Notes: a model not told the origin generated them from the letters alone. DNA of 64,000 nucleotides from Prevotella sp. AGR2160 (GCF_000424185.1 NZ_AUJK01000009.1:1-64000); one strand, 5' to 3'. Shown: positions 51,742-60,998, counted from the stretch's first letter. Program-made: numbers and translations.

Positions 51742-54047
51742 GAGCGTAGAGTCTTCGCGGCGGCTACCATGTTGGTGAGGGCGGCCTTCGTTTCGGGCCA
51801 GGCGCGCGTCTTCAGGCCACAGTCTGGGTTCACCCAGAGGCGTTCTTTCGGGATGAGTGTTGCGGCTTTGCGCAGAAGGGCGACCATCTCGCCGACACTC
51901 GGCACACGGGCGGAATGGATGTCGTAGACGCCCGGTCCTATCTCATTGGGATACCGGAACTGCCGGAAGACATCGAGGAGTTCCATCTGTGAGCGCGAGC
52001 ATTCGATGGTGATGACGTCGGCATCCATGCGGGCGATCTGTTCGATGATATCGTTGAACTCAGAATAGCACATATGGGTATGGATCTGTGTCTCGTCCTT
52101 CACGCCCGAGGCGGTGAGGCGGAAACAATCGACAGCCCACTGCAGGTAGCCGTCCCACTCGGCATGGCGCAGGGGAAGTCCCTCACGGATAGCGGGCTCG
52201 TCGATTTGGATCACGCCGATGCTGGCCCTCTCGAGGTCTACGACCTCGTCACGGATCGCCAATGCGATCTGCCGGCAGGTTTCGGAGAGTGGCTGGTCGT
52301 TACGGACGAAGGACCATTCGAGAATCGTTACGGGGCCCGTCAGCATGCCTTTCATCGGCCGCTTCGTCAGACTTTGCGCATAGCGCGACCATTCCACGGT
52401 CATTGCCTTCGGACGGGAGACGTCACCATATATAATAGGTGGCTTGACACAGCGGCTGCCATAGCTCTGCACCCAGCCCTTACGGGTGAACGTGAAGCCC
52501 TTCAGTTTCTCCCCGAAATATTCCACCATGTCATTGCGCTCAAACTCCCCATGGACGAGGACGTCGATGCCGGCTTCCTCCTGCCATTTCACGCAGCGTT
52601 TCGTCTCTTCCTGCAGCAGACGGATATATTCCGCCTTGCTGATTTTTCCTTTTCTGTAGGCGGCGCGCCAGGAGCGTACCTCTTTGGTCTGTGGAAAAGA
52701 GCCGATGGTCGTTGTGGGGAAAAGGGGCAGATGGAGGCGGTCATGCTGCAGTTTGCTGCGGTGGGCATAGTCGCTGTGGCGGTTATAATCCTCGGCCTTG
52801 ATTTGTTGCAGTCGCTCCTTGACCTTCAGATCGTGGATCTCTTCCGATTTCTGTCGTGCGGCGATATCCCGTTTGTTGGCGACGAAGGCTTTCAGGCACG
52901 CGTCGGTCTCGATACCCTTACTGATACCTTTCAACAGTTCCACTTCTTCCACTTTCTGTTTGGCGAAAGCCAGGAAGCGCTTGATGCTCTGTGGCAGCAC
53001 CTGCTCGTCATCCTCCTGCTCGAGATCGTAGGGAACATGGAGCAGTGAACAGCTCGTGGCTACAAAGACGTGCTCATAGCCAAGTTGACAGATGGCCTGA
53101 TGGGCGAGCTGATGGGAGCTTTCGAGGTCGTTCTTCCAGATATTCCGTCCGTCGATGAGGCCAAGGGAGAGGATCTTATCCTTCGGGAACTTCTTCAGGA
53201 TATTGATCTGTTCGGGTCCGCGGACGAGATCGATATGAATGGCGTCGACGGGGAGGCTGAGGGCAAGGTCCTCGTTGTCGCCGAGAGCGCCGAAGTATGT
53301 TGTGAGAATTAGACGGGGATGGCTGTTGGCGGCGAGGTAGTCGTAGGCTCTGCGGAAGGCCTCACGGGCACGGTTATCAAGATCGGTGACGAGAAATGGT
53401 TCGTCAATCTGTACCCACTGGGTGCCGGCCTTCTGCAGTTCAGCGAGCTGACGGGCATAGACGGGGAGGAGGCGGTCGAGGAGATCGAGGCGATGGAAGC
53501 CTTCCTCTTTCTCCTTACCAAGGAGGAGGAAACTGACGGGGCCGATGAGCACGGGTTTCGTGATGATGCCGAGGGCCTTGGCCTCGTTGAACTCGTCGAC
53601 GGCTTTCGTGTCGAAATAGCTGAAGGTCTGGTCGCGTGTGAATTCCGGTACGATATAGTGATAGTTGGTATCGAACCATTTCGTCATCTCCATGGCAATG
53701 ACATCCTCTCCGTCTTTCTGATAGCCGTGGGCCATGGCGAAATAAAGGTTCAGTTTGTCATCTCTTAGCGCATGGTAGCGGGCGGGGATGGCACCGACGG
53801 CGAGCGCTTGGTCGAGGACGGTGTCATAATAGGAGAAGTCATTACTCGGGATGAGGTCGATGCCGGCCTCACGCATGAGGGTCCAGTTCTCTTGTCGCAG
53901 CTGGCGGGCTGTGGCGGCGATTTCTTCACGTGTGGTCCGTCCGGCCCAGTAAGCCTCGAGGGCGCGCTTGAGTTCACGGTCCTTTCCGATGCGGGGATAG
54001 CCCAGGATGTTGGACAACAGTTCTTTCTTGTTGAGTTTAATCGTCAT
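51738..54047 (-). CDS. metE: Cobalamin-independent methionine synthase
   Basis: 769 residues from the ATG at 54,047. The N-terminal half begins NILGYPRIGKDRELKRALEA, typical of MetE; the C-terminal catalytic half contains TTTIGSFPQTKEVR and the zinc ligands in HTHMCYSE and NPDCGLKTR. It methylates homocysteine with 5-methyltetrahydrofolate. It diverges from the Lrp-type regulator with overlapping promoters; its own -10-like box is at 54,143-54,150. Confidence 0.97.
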   Translation of the reverse strand: MTIKLNKKELLSNILGYPRIGKDRELKRALEAYWAGRTTREEIAATARQLRQENWTLMREAGIDLIPSNDFSYYDTVLDQALAVGAIPARYHALRDDKLNLYFAMAHGYQKDGEDVIAMEMTKWFDTNYHYIVPEFTRDQTFSYFDTKAVDEFNEAKALGIITKPVLIGPVSFLLLGKEKEEGFHRLDLLDRLLPVYARQLAELQKAGTQWVQIDEPFLVTDLDNRAREAFRRAYDYLAANSHPRLILTTYFGALGDNEDLALSLPVDAIHIDLVRGPEQINILKKFPKDKILSLGLIDGRNIWKNDLESSHQLAHQAICQLGYEHVFVATSCSLLHVPYDLEQEDDEQVLPQSIKRFLAFAKQKVEEVELLKGISKGIETDACLKAFVANKRDIAARQKSEEIHDLKVKERLQQIKAEDYNRHSDYAHRSKLQHDRLHLPLFPTTTIGSFPQTKEVRSWRAAYRKGKISKAEYIRLLQEETKRCVKWQEEAGIDVLVHGEFERNDMVEYFGEKLKGFTFTRKGWVQSYGSRCVKPPIIYGDVSRPKAMTVEWSRYAQSLTKRPMKGMLTGPVTILEWSFVRNDQPLSETCRQIALAIRDEVVDLERASIGVIQIDEPAIREGLPLRHAEWDGYLQWAVDCFRLTASGVKDETQIHTHMCYSEFNDIIEQIARMDADVITIECSRSQMELLDVFRQFRYPNEIGPGVYDIHSARVPSVGEMVALLRKAATLIPKERLWVNPDCGLKTRAWPETKAALTNMVAAAKTLRS

Positions 54048-54072
54048 ATCTTTGTTCGTTTTTATTCCTTTC

Positions 54073-54093
54073 CTTGCGCTTGCAAAGCGCAAG
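54073..54093. repeat. Hairpin repeat, third family
   Basis: CTTGCGCTT, GCA, AAGCGCAAG: nine-base arms in the metE leader. Related hairpins occur at 57,573-57,592 and 61,045-61,065. Confidence 0.7.
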
Positions 54094-54142
54094 CACCCGA
54101 CGGCAAGCCATGATGGAGGCGCTGGGTGGATGATTCTGGGTG

Positions 54143-54209
54143 CAAAGATAGGCCATAGAAATTTATCCTACAACTTTTGGCTTGATTTCAGAAAAATATG
54201 CTAAATTTG
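54143..54209. promoter_or_regulatory. Divergent metE and lrp promoters
   Basis: Minus strand: TTG (54,173-54,171), 20 nt, TATCTTTG (54,150-54,143) for metE. Plus strand: TAAATTTG (54,202-54,209) for the regulator, with a less clear -33. The two overlap, so one bound protein could control both genes. Confidence 0.55.
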
Positions 54210-54264
54210 CAGGATATTAGAATTGTCAATGGAATATTATTCTATGAATTTTAAGATATAACGT

Positions 54265-54759
54265 ATGGAAAATAAGGAAACACTGGATGCTACGGACATT
54301 CAGATATTAAGAATTTTGCAACAGAACGCCCGGTTGACGGTAAAGGAACTGGCGGCGATGATCCATCTCTCGCCGACGCCGACGTTTGAGCGGCAGAAAC
54401 GGTTGGAACGGGAGGGGTATATCCAACGGTATACGGCTATCGTGGATCATCACAAGCTTGGGAACAATGTCATCGTGCTCTGTAATATCCGACTGAAGCA
54501 GCATACCCATGACCTCATCCAGCAGTTCATGGATGCCGTACAACATATTGATCAGATCACGGAATGCTATAATACCACGGGCGACTACGACTTCCTCATT
54601 AAGGTCTATGCCCGTGACATGCGCGACTATCAGGACTTTATGCTCAACACGCTTGGTAATATCGATTGTGTCGGCAGTCTTCATAGCATCATTGTCATCG
54701 GAGAGATCAAGGACTCCCATGTCATACCGGTAGCGAGGCAGAAAGAAGTAAAAAAGTAA
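54265..54759 (+). CDS. Lrp/AsnC family regulator
   Basis: 164 residues. Helix-turn-helix in residues 8-55 (DIQILRILQQNARLTVKELA, then IHLSPTPTFERQKRLEREGY) and a RAM ligand-binding domain (VIVLCNIRLKQHTHDLIQQF, EYCYNTTGDYDFLIKVYARD). It senses amino acids and forms octamers. Adjacent to metE and divergent, so regulation of methionine synthesis is plausible. Confidence 0.93.
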   Translation: MENKETLDATDIQILRILQQNARLTVKELAAMIHLSPTPTFERQKRLEREGYIQRYTAIVDHHKLGNNVIVLCNIRLKQHTHDLIQQFMDAVQHIDQITECYNTTGDYDFLIKVYARDMRDYQDFMLNTLGNIDCVGSLHSIIVIGEIKDSHVIPVARQKEVKK

Positions 54760-54782
54760 AGAATTAAAAAAATAAAATTGCC

Positions 54783-54810
54783 GTAGGAACATGGTGAATC
54801 ATGTCCCTAC
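54783..54810. repeat. Palindromic intergenic repeat copy, then a GC-rich repeat
   Basis: CGTAGGAACATGGTGAATCA then TGTCCCTACG. It is followed at 54,849-54,888 by a copy of a second, GC-rich family (CGGCGGGCCGCCACAAGGGA), also present at 63,067-63,165. Confidence 0.8.
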
Positions 54811-54896
54811 GGCGGAGCTTTGTCTTTCCGCTGTCATCCGTCGTTCCGACGGCGGGCCGCCACAAGGGACGGCCCCTGCAGAGGAGGTGTTGAGAT

Positions 54897-55586
54897 TTAT
54901 TTCCCTATTCTTTCCAGCACCTGTGTGGCGATGGCCTTCATACCTTTGACGGTGGGGTGGCCGTTCTGCTTGTCGATGTCGTGGAGGGTGATGAGGGGGA
55001 TGTTGTAATGGTGGCAGATCGTGCGGACACTCTCGTTGATATCCTCTTTCAGTTCCGTATTGAGGATGAAATAGATCTTCGTGTTCGGATAATGTTGTAG
55101 GAGGTTGACGAACATCTTTGCCAGGGCCGGACGGAAATAATAGAGGTCGGCGCAGGTCCAGTTGTCGTACTGGTAGTCGCCCATCTTCACATTCGCCCAG
55201 TTGTCATTCGTGGCACCGCAGACGAGGATAATGTCGGGGCAGCCGAGACTGCCGAGTTGTGCGGAGCGTGTGACGAAAGAGCGTGGCGTATAGTCGTCAT
55301 CGTTATAGCCGGTATTGCAGATCGTGGCGCCGGACCAGGAGTTGTTGACGCCGAGCTTGTAGCCGGCGTTCTTGATGACCTGCCACCACCAGGTCTGTTC
55401 CACCTCGTGGACATCCGTCTTCTGCGTGTCGAGTTTATTGAAATACCATATCTCATTCTCTTTCGGTATGAAGCCCTCGAACGTGGAGTAGCTGTCGCCG
55501 AGGATGGAGACGGTCGGGCGGATCTGAGCCAGAGATGGCAGCAGAATACTGAATAGGAACATTAGAATGGAAATAATTTTCTTCAT
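54897..55586 (-). CDS. Secreted SGNH/GDSL hydrolase
   Basis: 229 residues from the ATG at 55,586, with a signal peptide. Block I ILGDSYSTFEGFI (S32), block III VCGATNDNWANV, and block V NGHPTVKGMKAIA (Asp/His pair) define the SGNH family. The substrate may be an acyl or acetyl ester on a glycan. It lies alone on this strand. Confidence 0.88.
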   Translation of the reverse strand: MKKIISILMFLFSILLPSLAQIRPTVSILGDSYSTFEGFIPKENEIWYFNKLDTQKTDVHEVEQTWWWQVIKNAGYKLGVNNSWSGATICNTGYNDDDYTPRSFVTRSAQLGSLGCPDIILVCGATNDNWANVKMGDYQYDNWTCADLYYFRPALAKMFVNLLQHYPNTKIYFILNTELKEDINESVRTICHHYNIPLITLHDIDKQNGHPTVKGMKAIATQVLERIGK

Positions 55587-55629
55587 ATGGTACAAATATT
55601 TGTAGTAGAATTAGTTAGAATAAATTTTT

Positions 55630-56130
55630 CTATTCAGGTTTGTGACTAAAGAAGTAAAGGTTATCATAGAACTCATTCATAACTTGTCTCGCATAAGGAT
55701 TATCATTTCGGGTGATAACAGCAAAATAGTTATCCACTCCCTCTTCGTCTACAATAGAAGATTGATAAATAGAATATTTCCCTTTATCAGCCAATGTCGT
55801 GAACCAATAACTGAATAGTCGACTTCTCATGGCCTGTTTCCCATCTCCTGTTTCGCAGATATAAAGCATGGTAACATTATTTACGCGGAAAAATTCATTT
55901 ACAATAGAAAATATTGTATCTCTGACTTTTTTGTCATTAGGAGAATGCTTTCCATTGGAGTTGACAATAATGAATTGGTAGGATTCTGAGGTAATAAAAT
56001 GATCCTCATCGAATCCTACAGCAAACTCTGCACCAGACTTAGAGATGAATCTGAAGTAATTAGGGTGGTTGGCCTTTATAACCTTATACGGTGCACAAGC
56101 ATTGATTCTTGATAGATCCAGCTCTTTCAT
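55630..56130 (-). CDS. DUF6169 family protein
   Basis: 166 residues from the ATG at 56,130 (the frame is open further). YKVIKANHPNYFRFISKSGAEFAVGFDED is followed by SYQFIIVNSNGKHSPNDKKV and a helical part; this is the pattern of DUF6169, a family of Bacteroidetes without known function. It overlaps the small upstream gene by 4 bases. Confidence 0.75.
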   Translation of the reverse strand: MKELDLSRINACAPYKVIKANHPNYFRFISKSGAEFAVGFDEDHFITSESYQFIIVNSNGKHSPNDKKVRDTIFSIVNEFFRVNNVTMLYICETGDGKQAMRSRLFSYWFTTLADKGKYSIYQSSIVDEEGVDNYFAVITRNDNPYARQVMNEFYDNLYFFSHKPE

Positions 56131-56282
56131 AAAACAAAAAATGAAGTGGGCTTCTTGCCTGTGCGCTTCTCGCAACTTTCTGATAGTTCTTTTTTCAGCT
56201 CTTCGACAACAAGGCGCTTGCGATCGCGAGCTTCTTTAAAACGCTTGAATGCTTCTTCTTTTGTATGATTCGTTGTTTCCAT
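56127..56282 (-). CDS. Small partner protein of DUF6169
   Basis: 51 residues: METTNHTKEEAFKRFKEARD, then RKRLVVEELKKELSESCEKR and KPTSFFVL. ATG at 56,282; its TGA overlaps the next ATG. Highly charged helix, like a small antitoxin or chaperone. No family recognised. Confidence 0.6.
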   Translation of the reverse strand: METTNHTKEEAFKRFKEARDRKRLVVEELKKELSESCEKRTGKKPTSFFVL

Positions 56283-56350
56283 AATTTTCGTTTTTCTTTA
56301 TGTGGCAAATATACGATAAAATGTTGGAGTAACCAAATTTTACGGCATAA

Positions 56351-56550
56351 AAAAAACGGCCAAGAGTGTGACCTCTTGTCCGTTTTTTTTAGGATCGCGC
56401 CTCACGGTGCAAAACCTAATCATGTGTTATCCTAACTAATGAAACAATCTTTACCTGAACTAAAACCTAAATCTCTGAAACAATCTTAAACCTAAAAACT
56501 AAAAACCTAAATCTATTACTACTAACCTAAACAATCTATTAACCTTTTGA
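56351..56550 (-). ncRNA. Candidate small RNA or long leader with terminator
   Basis: A full promoter (56,556-56,585, minus) points at this stretch and an intrinsic terminator ends it: ACGGACAAGAGG and a loop and CTCTTGGCCGT followed by T-run (56,351-56,389). In between are repeated ATTTAGG/GTTTAGG words (56,440-56,545) and no credible ORF. About 200 nt. No known family was recognised. Confidence 0.5.
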
Positions 56551-56555
56551 CACTG

Positions 56556-56585
56556 CAAAGGTACGCATTGTGTTCGAACACGCAA
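56556..56585 (-). promoter_or_regulatory. Consensus promoter of the 56.4 kb RNA
   Basis: TTG (56,585-56,583), 19 nt, TACCTTTG (56,563-56,556). Confidence 0.6.
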
Positions 56586-56680
56586 AATATTTCAGTAAGA
56601 AAATGCAGTAATCATGCAATTCCTTGATATAGGTCAAACGAAGAAGGCCGGAAGACGGTAAAACCATCTGTTTTAGGTAT

Positions 56681-56710
56681 TGCACGACTGATTTTTTCCC
56701 CTTAACTTTG
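56681..56710 (+). promoter_or_regulatory. Promoter of the DUF2023-flavodoxin pair
   Basis: TTG (56,681-56,683), 19 nt, TAACTTTG (56,703-56,710). Confidence 0.65.
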
Positions 56711-56742
56711 CAGCCGGAAATCAATAATAAAATATTGCGCTT

Positions 56743-56958
56743 ATGCAGAGACCAGTTATGACTCCCGTCGACTTGAAGGTTCTCATGAACCACATCTACG
56801 AATATCAGAAAGGCGTGCGGCAGATGGTCAACCGTCCGTTGAACCGTCTCTCTCCCGAGGAAGACTTCATCCTCGGTGCCATGCTTGGCTACGACATTTG
56901 TGCCCAGTGTGAGCGCTACTGTGAGCGGAAAGAGAAACATTTGTGTCCGAAAGCATGA
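56743..56958 (+). CDS. DUF2023 family protein
   Basis: 71 residues, with [40 protein letters not shown] and [13 protein letters not shown]. Members of DUF2023 are found beside flavodoxin genes, as here, and the Cys cluster may bind a metal or cluster. Exact role unknown. Confidence 0.85.
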   Translation: MQRPVMTPVDLKVLMNHIYEYQKGVRQMVNRPLNRLSPEEDFILGAMLGYDICAQCERYCERKEKHLCPKA

Positions 56959-56995
56959 GATCATTCGTTTTAGCATGTTGTTTGTAAGCGTATAG

Positions 56996-57020
56996 CGGAA
57001 CATGATCTATCATGTCCCTG
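56996..57020. repeat. Palindromic intergenic repeat copy
   Basis: GCGGAACATGATCTATCATG then TCCCTG, between DUF2023 and flavodoxin, in the leader of the latter. Confidence 0.75.
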
Positions 57021-57054
57021 TAAATGAATATTTAACTATAAAAGGAATTTAGAT

Positions 57055-57549
57055 ATGAAGAAGACTATTGTTATTTACGGCTCCTCTACGGGGACGTGCG
57101 AGAGCATCGCAGAGGCCATTGCCAAGAAGCTCGGTGTTGAGGCTATCAATGTCACGGATATGACGGAAGAGACGGTCAAGAGTCATGACAACCTTATTCT
57201 CGGTACGAGCACGTGGGGTGCCGGCGATATGCAGGATGACTGGTATGATGGCGTCACCGTCTTGAAGGATGCCGGCCTGCAGGGCAAGACTGTCGCCATC
57301 TTCGGTTGTGGTGACAGCGAGAGCTACAGCGACACGTTCTGTGGCGGCATGCATGAGCTCTATGATGCCTGCAAGGAAGCCGGCGCCAACATCATCGGCA
57401 GTGTGTCCACGGATGGCTATACTTATGATGACTCTGAGTCGGTCGTCGATGGTAAGTTTGTCGGCTTGGCTCTTGATGATGTCAATGAGGACGACCAGAC
57501 AGAAGGCCGTATTGATGCTTGGCTCAAAGAGATCACTCCGGCATTGTAA
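57055..57549 (+). CDS. fldA: Flavodoxin
   Basis: 164 residues. GSSTGTCESIAEAIAKKLG is the FMN phosphate loop (residues 9-27); LILGTSTWGAGDMQDDWYDG and FGCGDSESYSDTFCGGMHEL are the conserved ring-binding loops. An electron carrier, used when iron is scarce. It follows DUF2023. Confidence 0.95.
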   Translation: MKKTIVIYGSSTGTCESIAEAIAKKLGVEAINVTDMTEETVKSHDNLILGTSTWGAGDMQDDWYDGVTVLKDAGLQGKTVAIFGCGDSESYSDTFCGGMHELYDACKEAGANIIGSVSTDGYTYDDSESVVDGKFVGLALDDVNEDDQTEGRIDAWLKEITPAL

Positions 57550-57572
57550 TAAAAAGATGGCGCGCCGTCCTG

Positions 57573-57592
57573 TGCTTGCGCTTCGCAATCGC
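57573..57592. repeat. Hairpin repeat, third family
   Basis: TGCGCTTCGCAATCGCA, an imperfect copy 25 bases after fldA; possibly its terminator region. Confidence 0.5.
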
Positions 57593-57716
57593 AAGGCGGT
57601 GTGCCATCCTCCCGTATCCGCCCAATCATTGGCGGATTTTTTTCTCATAATATTGTAACATAAATTCCACCTGCTGTTTGCTTTGTAAAAAAATATTATG
57701 TAACTTTGCAAACAAT

Positions 57717-58181
57717 ATGGAATATATGTCACAACAAGGCTACGATGAACTGGTAGCCGAACTCAACCACATGATCAAGGTCGAGCTGCCGAAGGTCATC
57801 GAGGCGGTCGCTGAGGCCCGTGATAAGGGCGATCTCAGCGAGAACTTCGAGTATCATGCCGCCAAGCGCGAACAGGGCCGTCTGCTCGGCCGTATCCGTT
57901 TCAAGCAGAACATCCTAGCTCATGCCCGTGTTTTGGATACCTCGCAGCGCCCCGCTGACACCGTGCAGTTGCTCAGTAAGGTCACGCTGACGAATCTCAA
58001 GACCAACAAGCAAATGGTCTACACCCTTGCCAGTCCTCACGAGGCCAATCTGCGGGAGGGAAAGATCTCTATCAAGTCGCCTATGGCCCAGGCCCTGCTG
58101 AACCATAAGGTTGGCGAGACCGTGGAAGTCCGTGTGCCCGCCGGCCTCCTGAAGTTGCGCATCGAGAAAGTTGAACTATAG
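57717..58181 (+). CDS. greA: Transcription elongation factor GreA
   Basis: 154 residues from the ATG at 57,717. The N-terminal coiled coil contains GDLSENFEYHAAKREQGRLLG, the two acidic residues of the tip that stimulate RNA cleavage by RNA polymerase. The C-terminal FKBP-like domain reads KISIKSPMAQALLNHKVGET. Promoter TTG (57,678) then TAACTTTG (57,701-57,708). Confidence 0.95.
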   Translation: MEYMSQQGYDELVAELNHMIKVELPKVIEAVAEARDKGDLSENFEYHAAKREQGRLLGRIRFKQNILAHARVLDTSQRPADTVQLLSKVTLTNLKTNKQMVYTLASPHEANLREGKISIKSPMAQALLNHKVGETVEVRVPAGLLKLRIEKVEL

Positions 58182-58206
58182 AGGCAGGATTTTATCATTT
58201 TTCGTA

Positions 58207-58221
58207 CGTAGGGGCATGATT
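58207..58221. repeat. Half copy of the palindromic repeat
   Basis: GTAGGGGCATGATTA, one arm only, between greA and the toxin-antitoxin pair. Confidence 0.5.
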
Positions 58222-58303
58222 ATTTTTTTTTCATCACAAAAAAGAAGGAATAACATTTGCAACTATAAGATAAAAAATATATCTTTGCAAAAAAATATAG
58301 GAT

Positions 58304-58579
58304 ATGAAAACTATACCTCTAAATCCTGAACAGGACGCCATTGTTGATGCCGTATGGACATTGATAGAGAATATGGATGACAAGATGAAGAAAGCTTTGT
58401 TAGACAGACTTTCTCATCTTAACATACCCCATGCAGTAACCATTCATAAAGAAAAACACAAATGGGAAAATATTCCTATATCAAAAGAGGTAATGGATAT
58501 GACGTTTCCACATAGAAAAAATATCCCAACTCCGTATGACAACACGATTGTAGACGAACTTCAGAAAAAATACTTATGA
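58304..58579 (+). CDS. Putative antitoxin
   Basis: 91 residues: a helical N-terminus (NPEQDAIVDAVWTLIENMDD) and a flexible C-terminus with short polar motifs (ENIPISKEVMDMTFPHRKNI). It overlaps the PIN gene start by 4 bases (ATGA), the usual sign of an antitoxin-toxin pair. Promoter TATCTTTG at 58,280-58,287 with a TTG 20 bases upstream. Confidence 0.65.
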   Translation: MKTIPLNPEQDAIVDAVWTLIENMDDKMKKALLDRLSHLNIPHAVTIHKEKHKWENIPISKEVMDMTFPHRKNIPTPYDNTIVDELQKKYL

Positions 58580-58824
58580 AAGTTTTTCTCGACACGAATA
58601 TCATTATTGATTTCTGCAATGCCAGAAAAGATTTCTTTCAAGCTGCAGCCCTAATCTTTGAGTTGGGTAGACAGAAGAAAATAGAAATATTGGCTTCTGC
58701 AACAACATTCGTGAACAGTTTCTATATCCTCAGAAAAATCTACGATCCACAAGAACTCTATATGCGAATGAAAGCTATAGCAGATAAGTGCGTTATAACG
58801 CCAGTAGATCAAAAAATCATTTAA
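58576..58824 (+). pseudogene. Truncated PIN-domain toxin
   Basis: 82 residues. MKVFLDTNIIIDFCNARKDF has the first acidic residue of a PIN RNase, and FVNSFYILRKIYDPQELYM follows, but the frame ends at DQKII where the later Asp residues (about 50 more residues) would come. The toxin is probably inactive. Confidence 0.7.
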
Positions 58825-58882
58825 TAATTCTCCGTATGGCACGGCCTCCATGCCGTCCTAATTCCTATTAAACAAAAATATT

Positions 58883-59188
58883 ATGATCAAAATGTATGTT
58901 ATGCAGACGTGTCCCTACTGTACGTATGTGGAGCGTCAGATTAAAGATAATCCCGAGTTTCAGATCATCGATATCGGTGCCCATGTCCGTAACCTCCACG
59001 AGTTCCTTGAACTCCGCGACCATACCGCCGCCTTCGACGAGGCCAAGAAGATTGGAGATATTGGTATTCCTTGTTATGTGCTGGAAGACGGTACGGTGAC
59101 GCTGTCATCAAAGGATGTCGGTCTCGAGCCGATGCCCGATGATGAGCCGGCGGCTCCCGCCTGCAGCCTCGACGGAAAGGGCTGTTGA
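58883..59188 (+). CDS. Glutaredoxin-like protein
   Basis: 101 residues. The CPYC redox site (residues 10-13) and IGIPCYVLEDG (the cis-Pro loop) give a thioredoxin fold. The C-terminal tail (PAAPACSLDGKGC) has two more Cys. It reduces disulfides using glutathione-like thiols. It ends one base before umuD. Confidence 0.88.
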   Translation: MIKMYVMQTCPYCTYVERQIKDNPEFQIIDIGAHVRNLHEFLELRDHTAAFDEAKKIGDIGIPCYVLEDGTVTLSSKDVGLEPMPDDEPAAPACSLDGKGC

Positions 59189-59189
59189 T

Positions 59190-59642
59190 ATGGAAACGAT
59201 GAAACATCCGGAGGTGGAGATCCTCCACAGCGCTTTCGTCCAACCGCTCCCGCTGCCCTGTGCTCCCGTGCTGCGCGCCGGCTTCCCGTCGCCCGCGGAG
59301 GCCTATGAGGTGGAACCGTTGGATTTCAACAAGGATATGATCCGGCATCCCGACACGACGTTCTATGCCCGTGTCAGCGGTGACTCGATGATCGATGCCG
59401 GTATCCATGATGGCGACATCGTTGTCGTCGACCGCTCCCTAGAGGCACAGAACGGCGATATGGTCGTGGCCTTCTACAACCGTGAGTACACCTTGAAATA
59501 TTATGATGACTCGCATAAGGAGGATGGCTATATCCAACTCGTCCCGGCCAACAAGGCCTATCCCGTCTTCAAGATTACGGCTGATGACGACTTCATGATC
59601 TGGGGCGTCGTGCTCTATGCCATCCGTAATTTTCGGAAATAA
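59190..59642 (+). CDS. umuD: UmuD-like self-cleaving SOS protein
   Basis: 150 residues from the ATG at 59,190. The cleavage site is AG (residues 30-31, in VLRAGFPSPA), the nucleophile is S66 (GDSMIDAG) and the lysine is K103 (YTLKYY). RecA-stimulated cleavage activates it for translesion synthesis. It precedes umuC by 45 bases. Confidence 0.92.
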   Translation: METMKHPEVEILHSAFVQPLPLPCAPVLRAGFPSPAEAYEVEPLDFNKDMIRHPDTTFYARVSGDSMIDAGIHDGDIVVVDRSLEAQNGDMVVAFYNREYTLKYYDDSHKEDGYIQLVPANKAYPVFKITADDDFMIWGVVLYAIRNFRK

Positions 59643-59644
59643 TC

Positions 59645-59681
59645 ATAGTTAGGACGGCCATAAGGGCCGCCCCTACGAAGA
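59645..59681. repeat. GC-rich intergenic repeat between umuD and umuC
   Basis: TAGGACGGCCATAAGGGCCG then CCCCTACG. It has a REP-like character and lies in the short gap of an operon. Confidence 0.5.
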
Positions 59682-59687
59682 TAAAAT

Positions 59688-60998
59688 ATGAAACAACGAT
59701 ACTGGGCTTTGATAGATGTTGACAATTGTTATGTCAGTTGTGAGCGGGCATTCCGGCCCGATCTCAACGGAAAGGTCTGTGTCGTCTTGTCAAATAACGA
59801 TGGCTGTGTCGTAGCCCGGAGCAATGAGGCCAAGGCCATGGGCATCAAGGAGGGCACGCCGTTCTTCCAACTGCCTCAGCTCTTCCCCGGCAAGGAAATC
59901 TACGCTTTCTCTTCCAATTATGAACTTTATGCCGACATGACGCGCCGGTTGATGAATATTGTGCGCAACAGTGCCCCGGAGTTCCATCGTTACTCCATCG
60001 ACGAGGGCTTCTGTATCCTCGACGGCATGAGTTCTGACGAGATGAAATCATGGGGTGAAGAGCTCCACAAAAAGATACTGAAAGGTCTTGGCATGCCCGT
60101 GAGTATCGGTATCGCCCGTACGAAGACGCTGGCGAAAATGGCCAGTAAGTACGCCAAGCGCTATCCCGGCTATCATCACTGTTGTCTCATCGACAACGAG
60201 GAGAAGCGCGAGAAAGCCCTGCGACTCTTTCCCATTGGTGATGTATGGGGTATCGGACGGCGCTGGGAGGAACGGTTGCGGGGAATCCAGGTCGAGACGG
60301 CCTGGGACTTTGCGGCCCTGTCGCAGTCCTATGTCCGACTGTCGTTTAATGTCATTGCCGAACGTACGTGGCTGGAACTCAACGACACCGACTGTATCCC
60401 TGTTGATGATATGGAGATGGTGACGAAGAAGAGTGTCTGTACCTCCCGGTCTTTTCCCAATATGATAACGTCGAAAGAGGTGCTGCGGCCACATATCGCC
60501 AACTATGCCGCCCGTTGTGCCGAAAAGATCCGGCGGCAGCATAGTGTCTCCTCCGTCGTCGGCGTGTTTATCGATACCAACCGCTTCCGCGACGACCTGC
60601 CACAGTATGGCATGTTCCGCACCCGTAGTCTCCCCACGCCGAGCAGCAGCACGCAGACACTCATCGAGGCGGCTATGGACTGTCTCGACCGGGCGTTCGT
60701 TCAGGGCTACCACTACAAGCGGGCTGGGGTAATCCTTATGGATATCAGTAGTGACCGGAGTATTCAGACGGACCTTATCGATTATCATGCCGAACAATAT
60801 CAGAAACTCCGGAAACTCGATAAGGTCGTGGATCATCTCAACCAGGTGTATGGCACGGAGACGCTCATCTGTGGCTCCCAGCAGTATCCCTCGAAGGATG
60901 CCGACGGCAAGGCTACGCATTTCGCCGACGCTATCCGCCGTGACCGCAAGAGTCCGAACTTCACCACCCGCTGGTCCGATCTGCTGATTGTGAAGTAG
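59688..60998 (+). CDS. umuC: UmuC, DNA polymerase V catalytic subunit
   Basis: 436 residues. Y-family polymerase: [15 protein letters not shown] (D10, D12), RYSIDEGFC (D105, E106), and the finger, palm and little-finger regions in order. It synthesises past DNA damage with UmuD'. Its TAG stop is the start of a palindromic repeat copy. Confidence 0.95.
   Translation: MKQRYWALIDVDNCYVSCERAFRPDLNGKVCVVLSNNDGCVVARSNEAKAMGIKEGTPFFQLPQLFPGKEIYAFSSNYELYADMTRRLMNIVRNSAPEFHRYSIDEGFCILDGMSSDEMKSWGEELHKKILKGLGMPVSIGIARTKTLAKMASKYAKRYPGYHHCCLIDNEEKREKALRLFPIGDVWGIGRRWEERLRGIQVETAWDFAALSQSYVRLSFNVIAERTWLELNDTDCIPVDDMEMVTKKSVCTSRSFPNMITSKEVLRPHIANYAARCAEKIRRQHSVSSVVGVFIDTNRFRDDLPQYGMFRTRSLPTPSSSTQTLIEAAMDCLDRAFVQGYHYKRAGVILMDISSDRSIQTDLIDYHAEQYQKLRKLDKVVDHLNQVYGTETLICGSQQYPSKDADGKATHFADAIRRDRKSPNFTTRWSDLLIVK

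Noticed and set aside
56743..57549. DUF2023-flavodoxin pair as a new system
   Set aside because: This neighbourhood is a recognised pairing in Bacteroidetes and is ordinary here.
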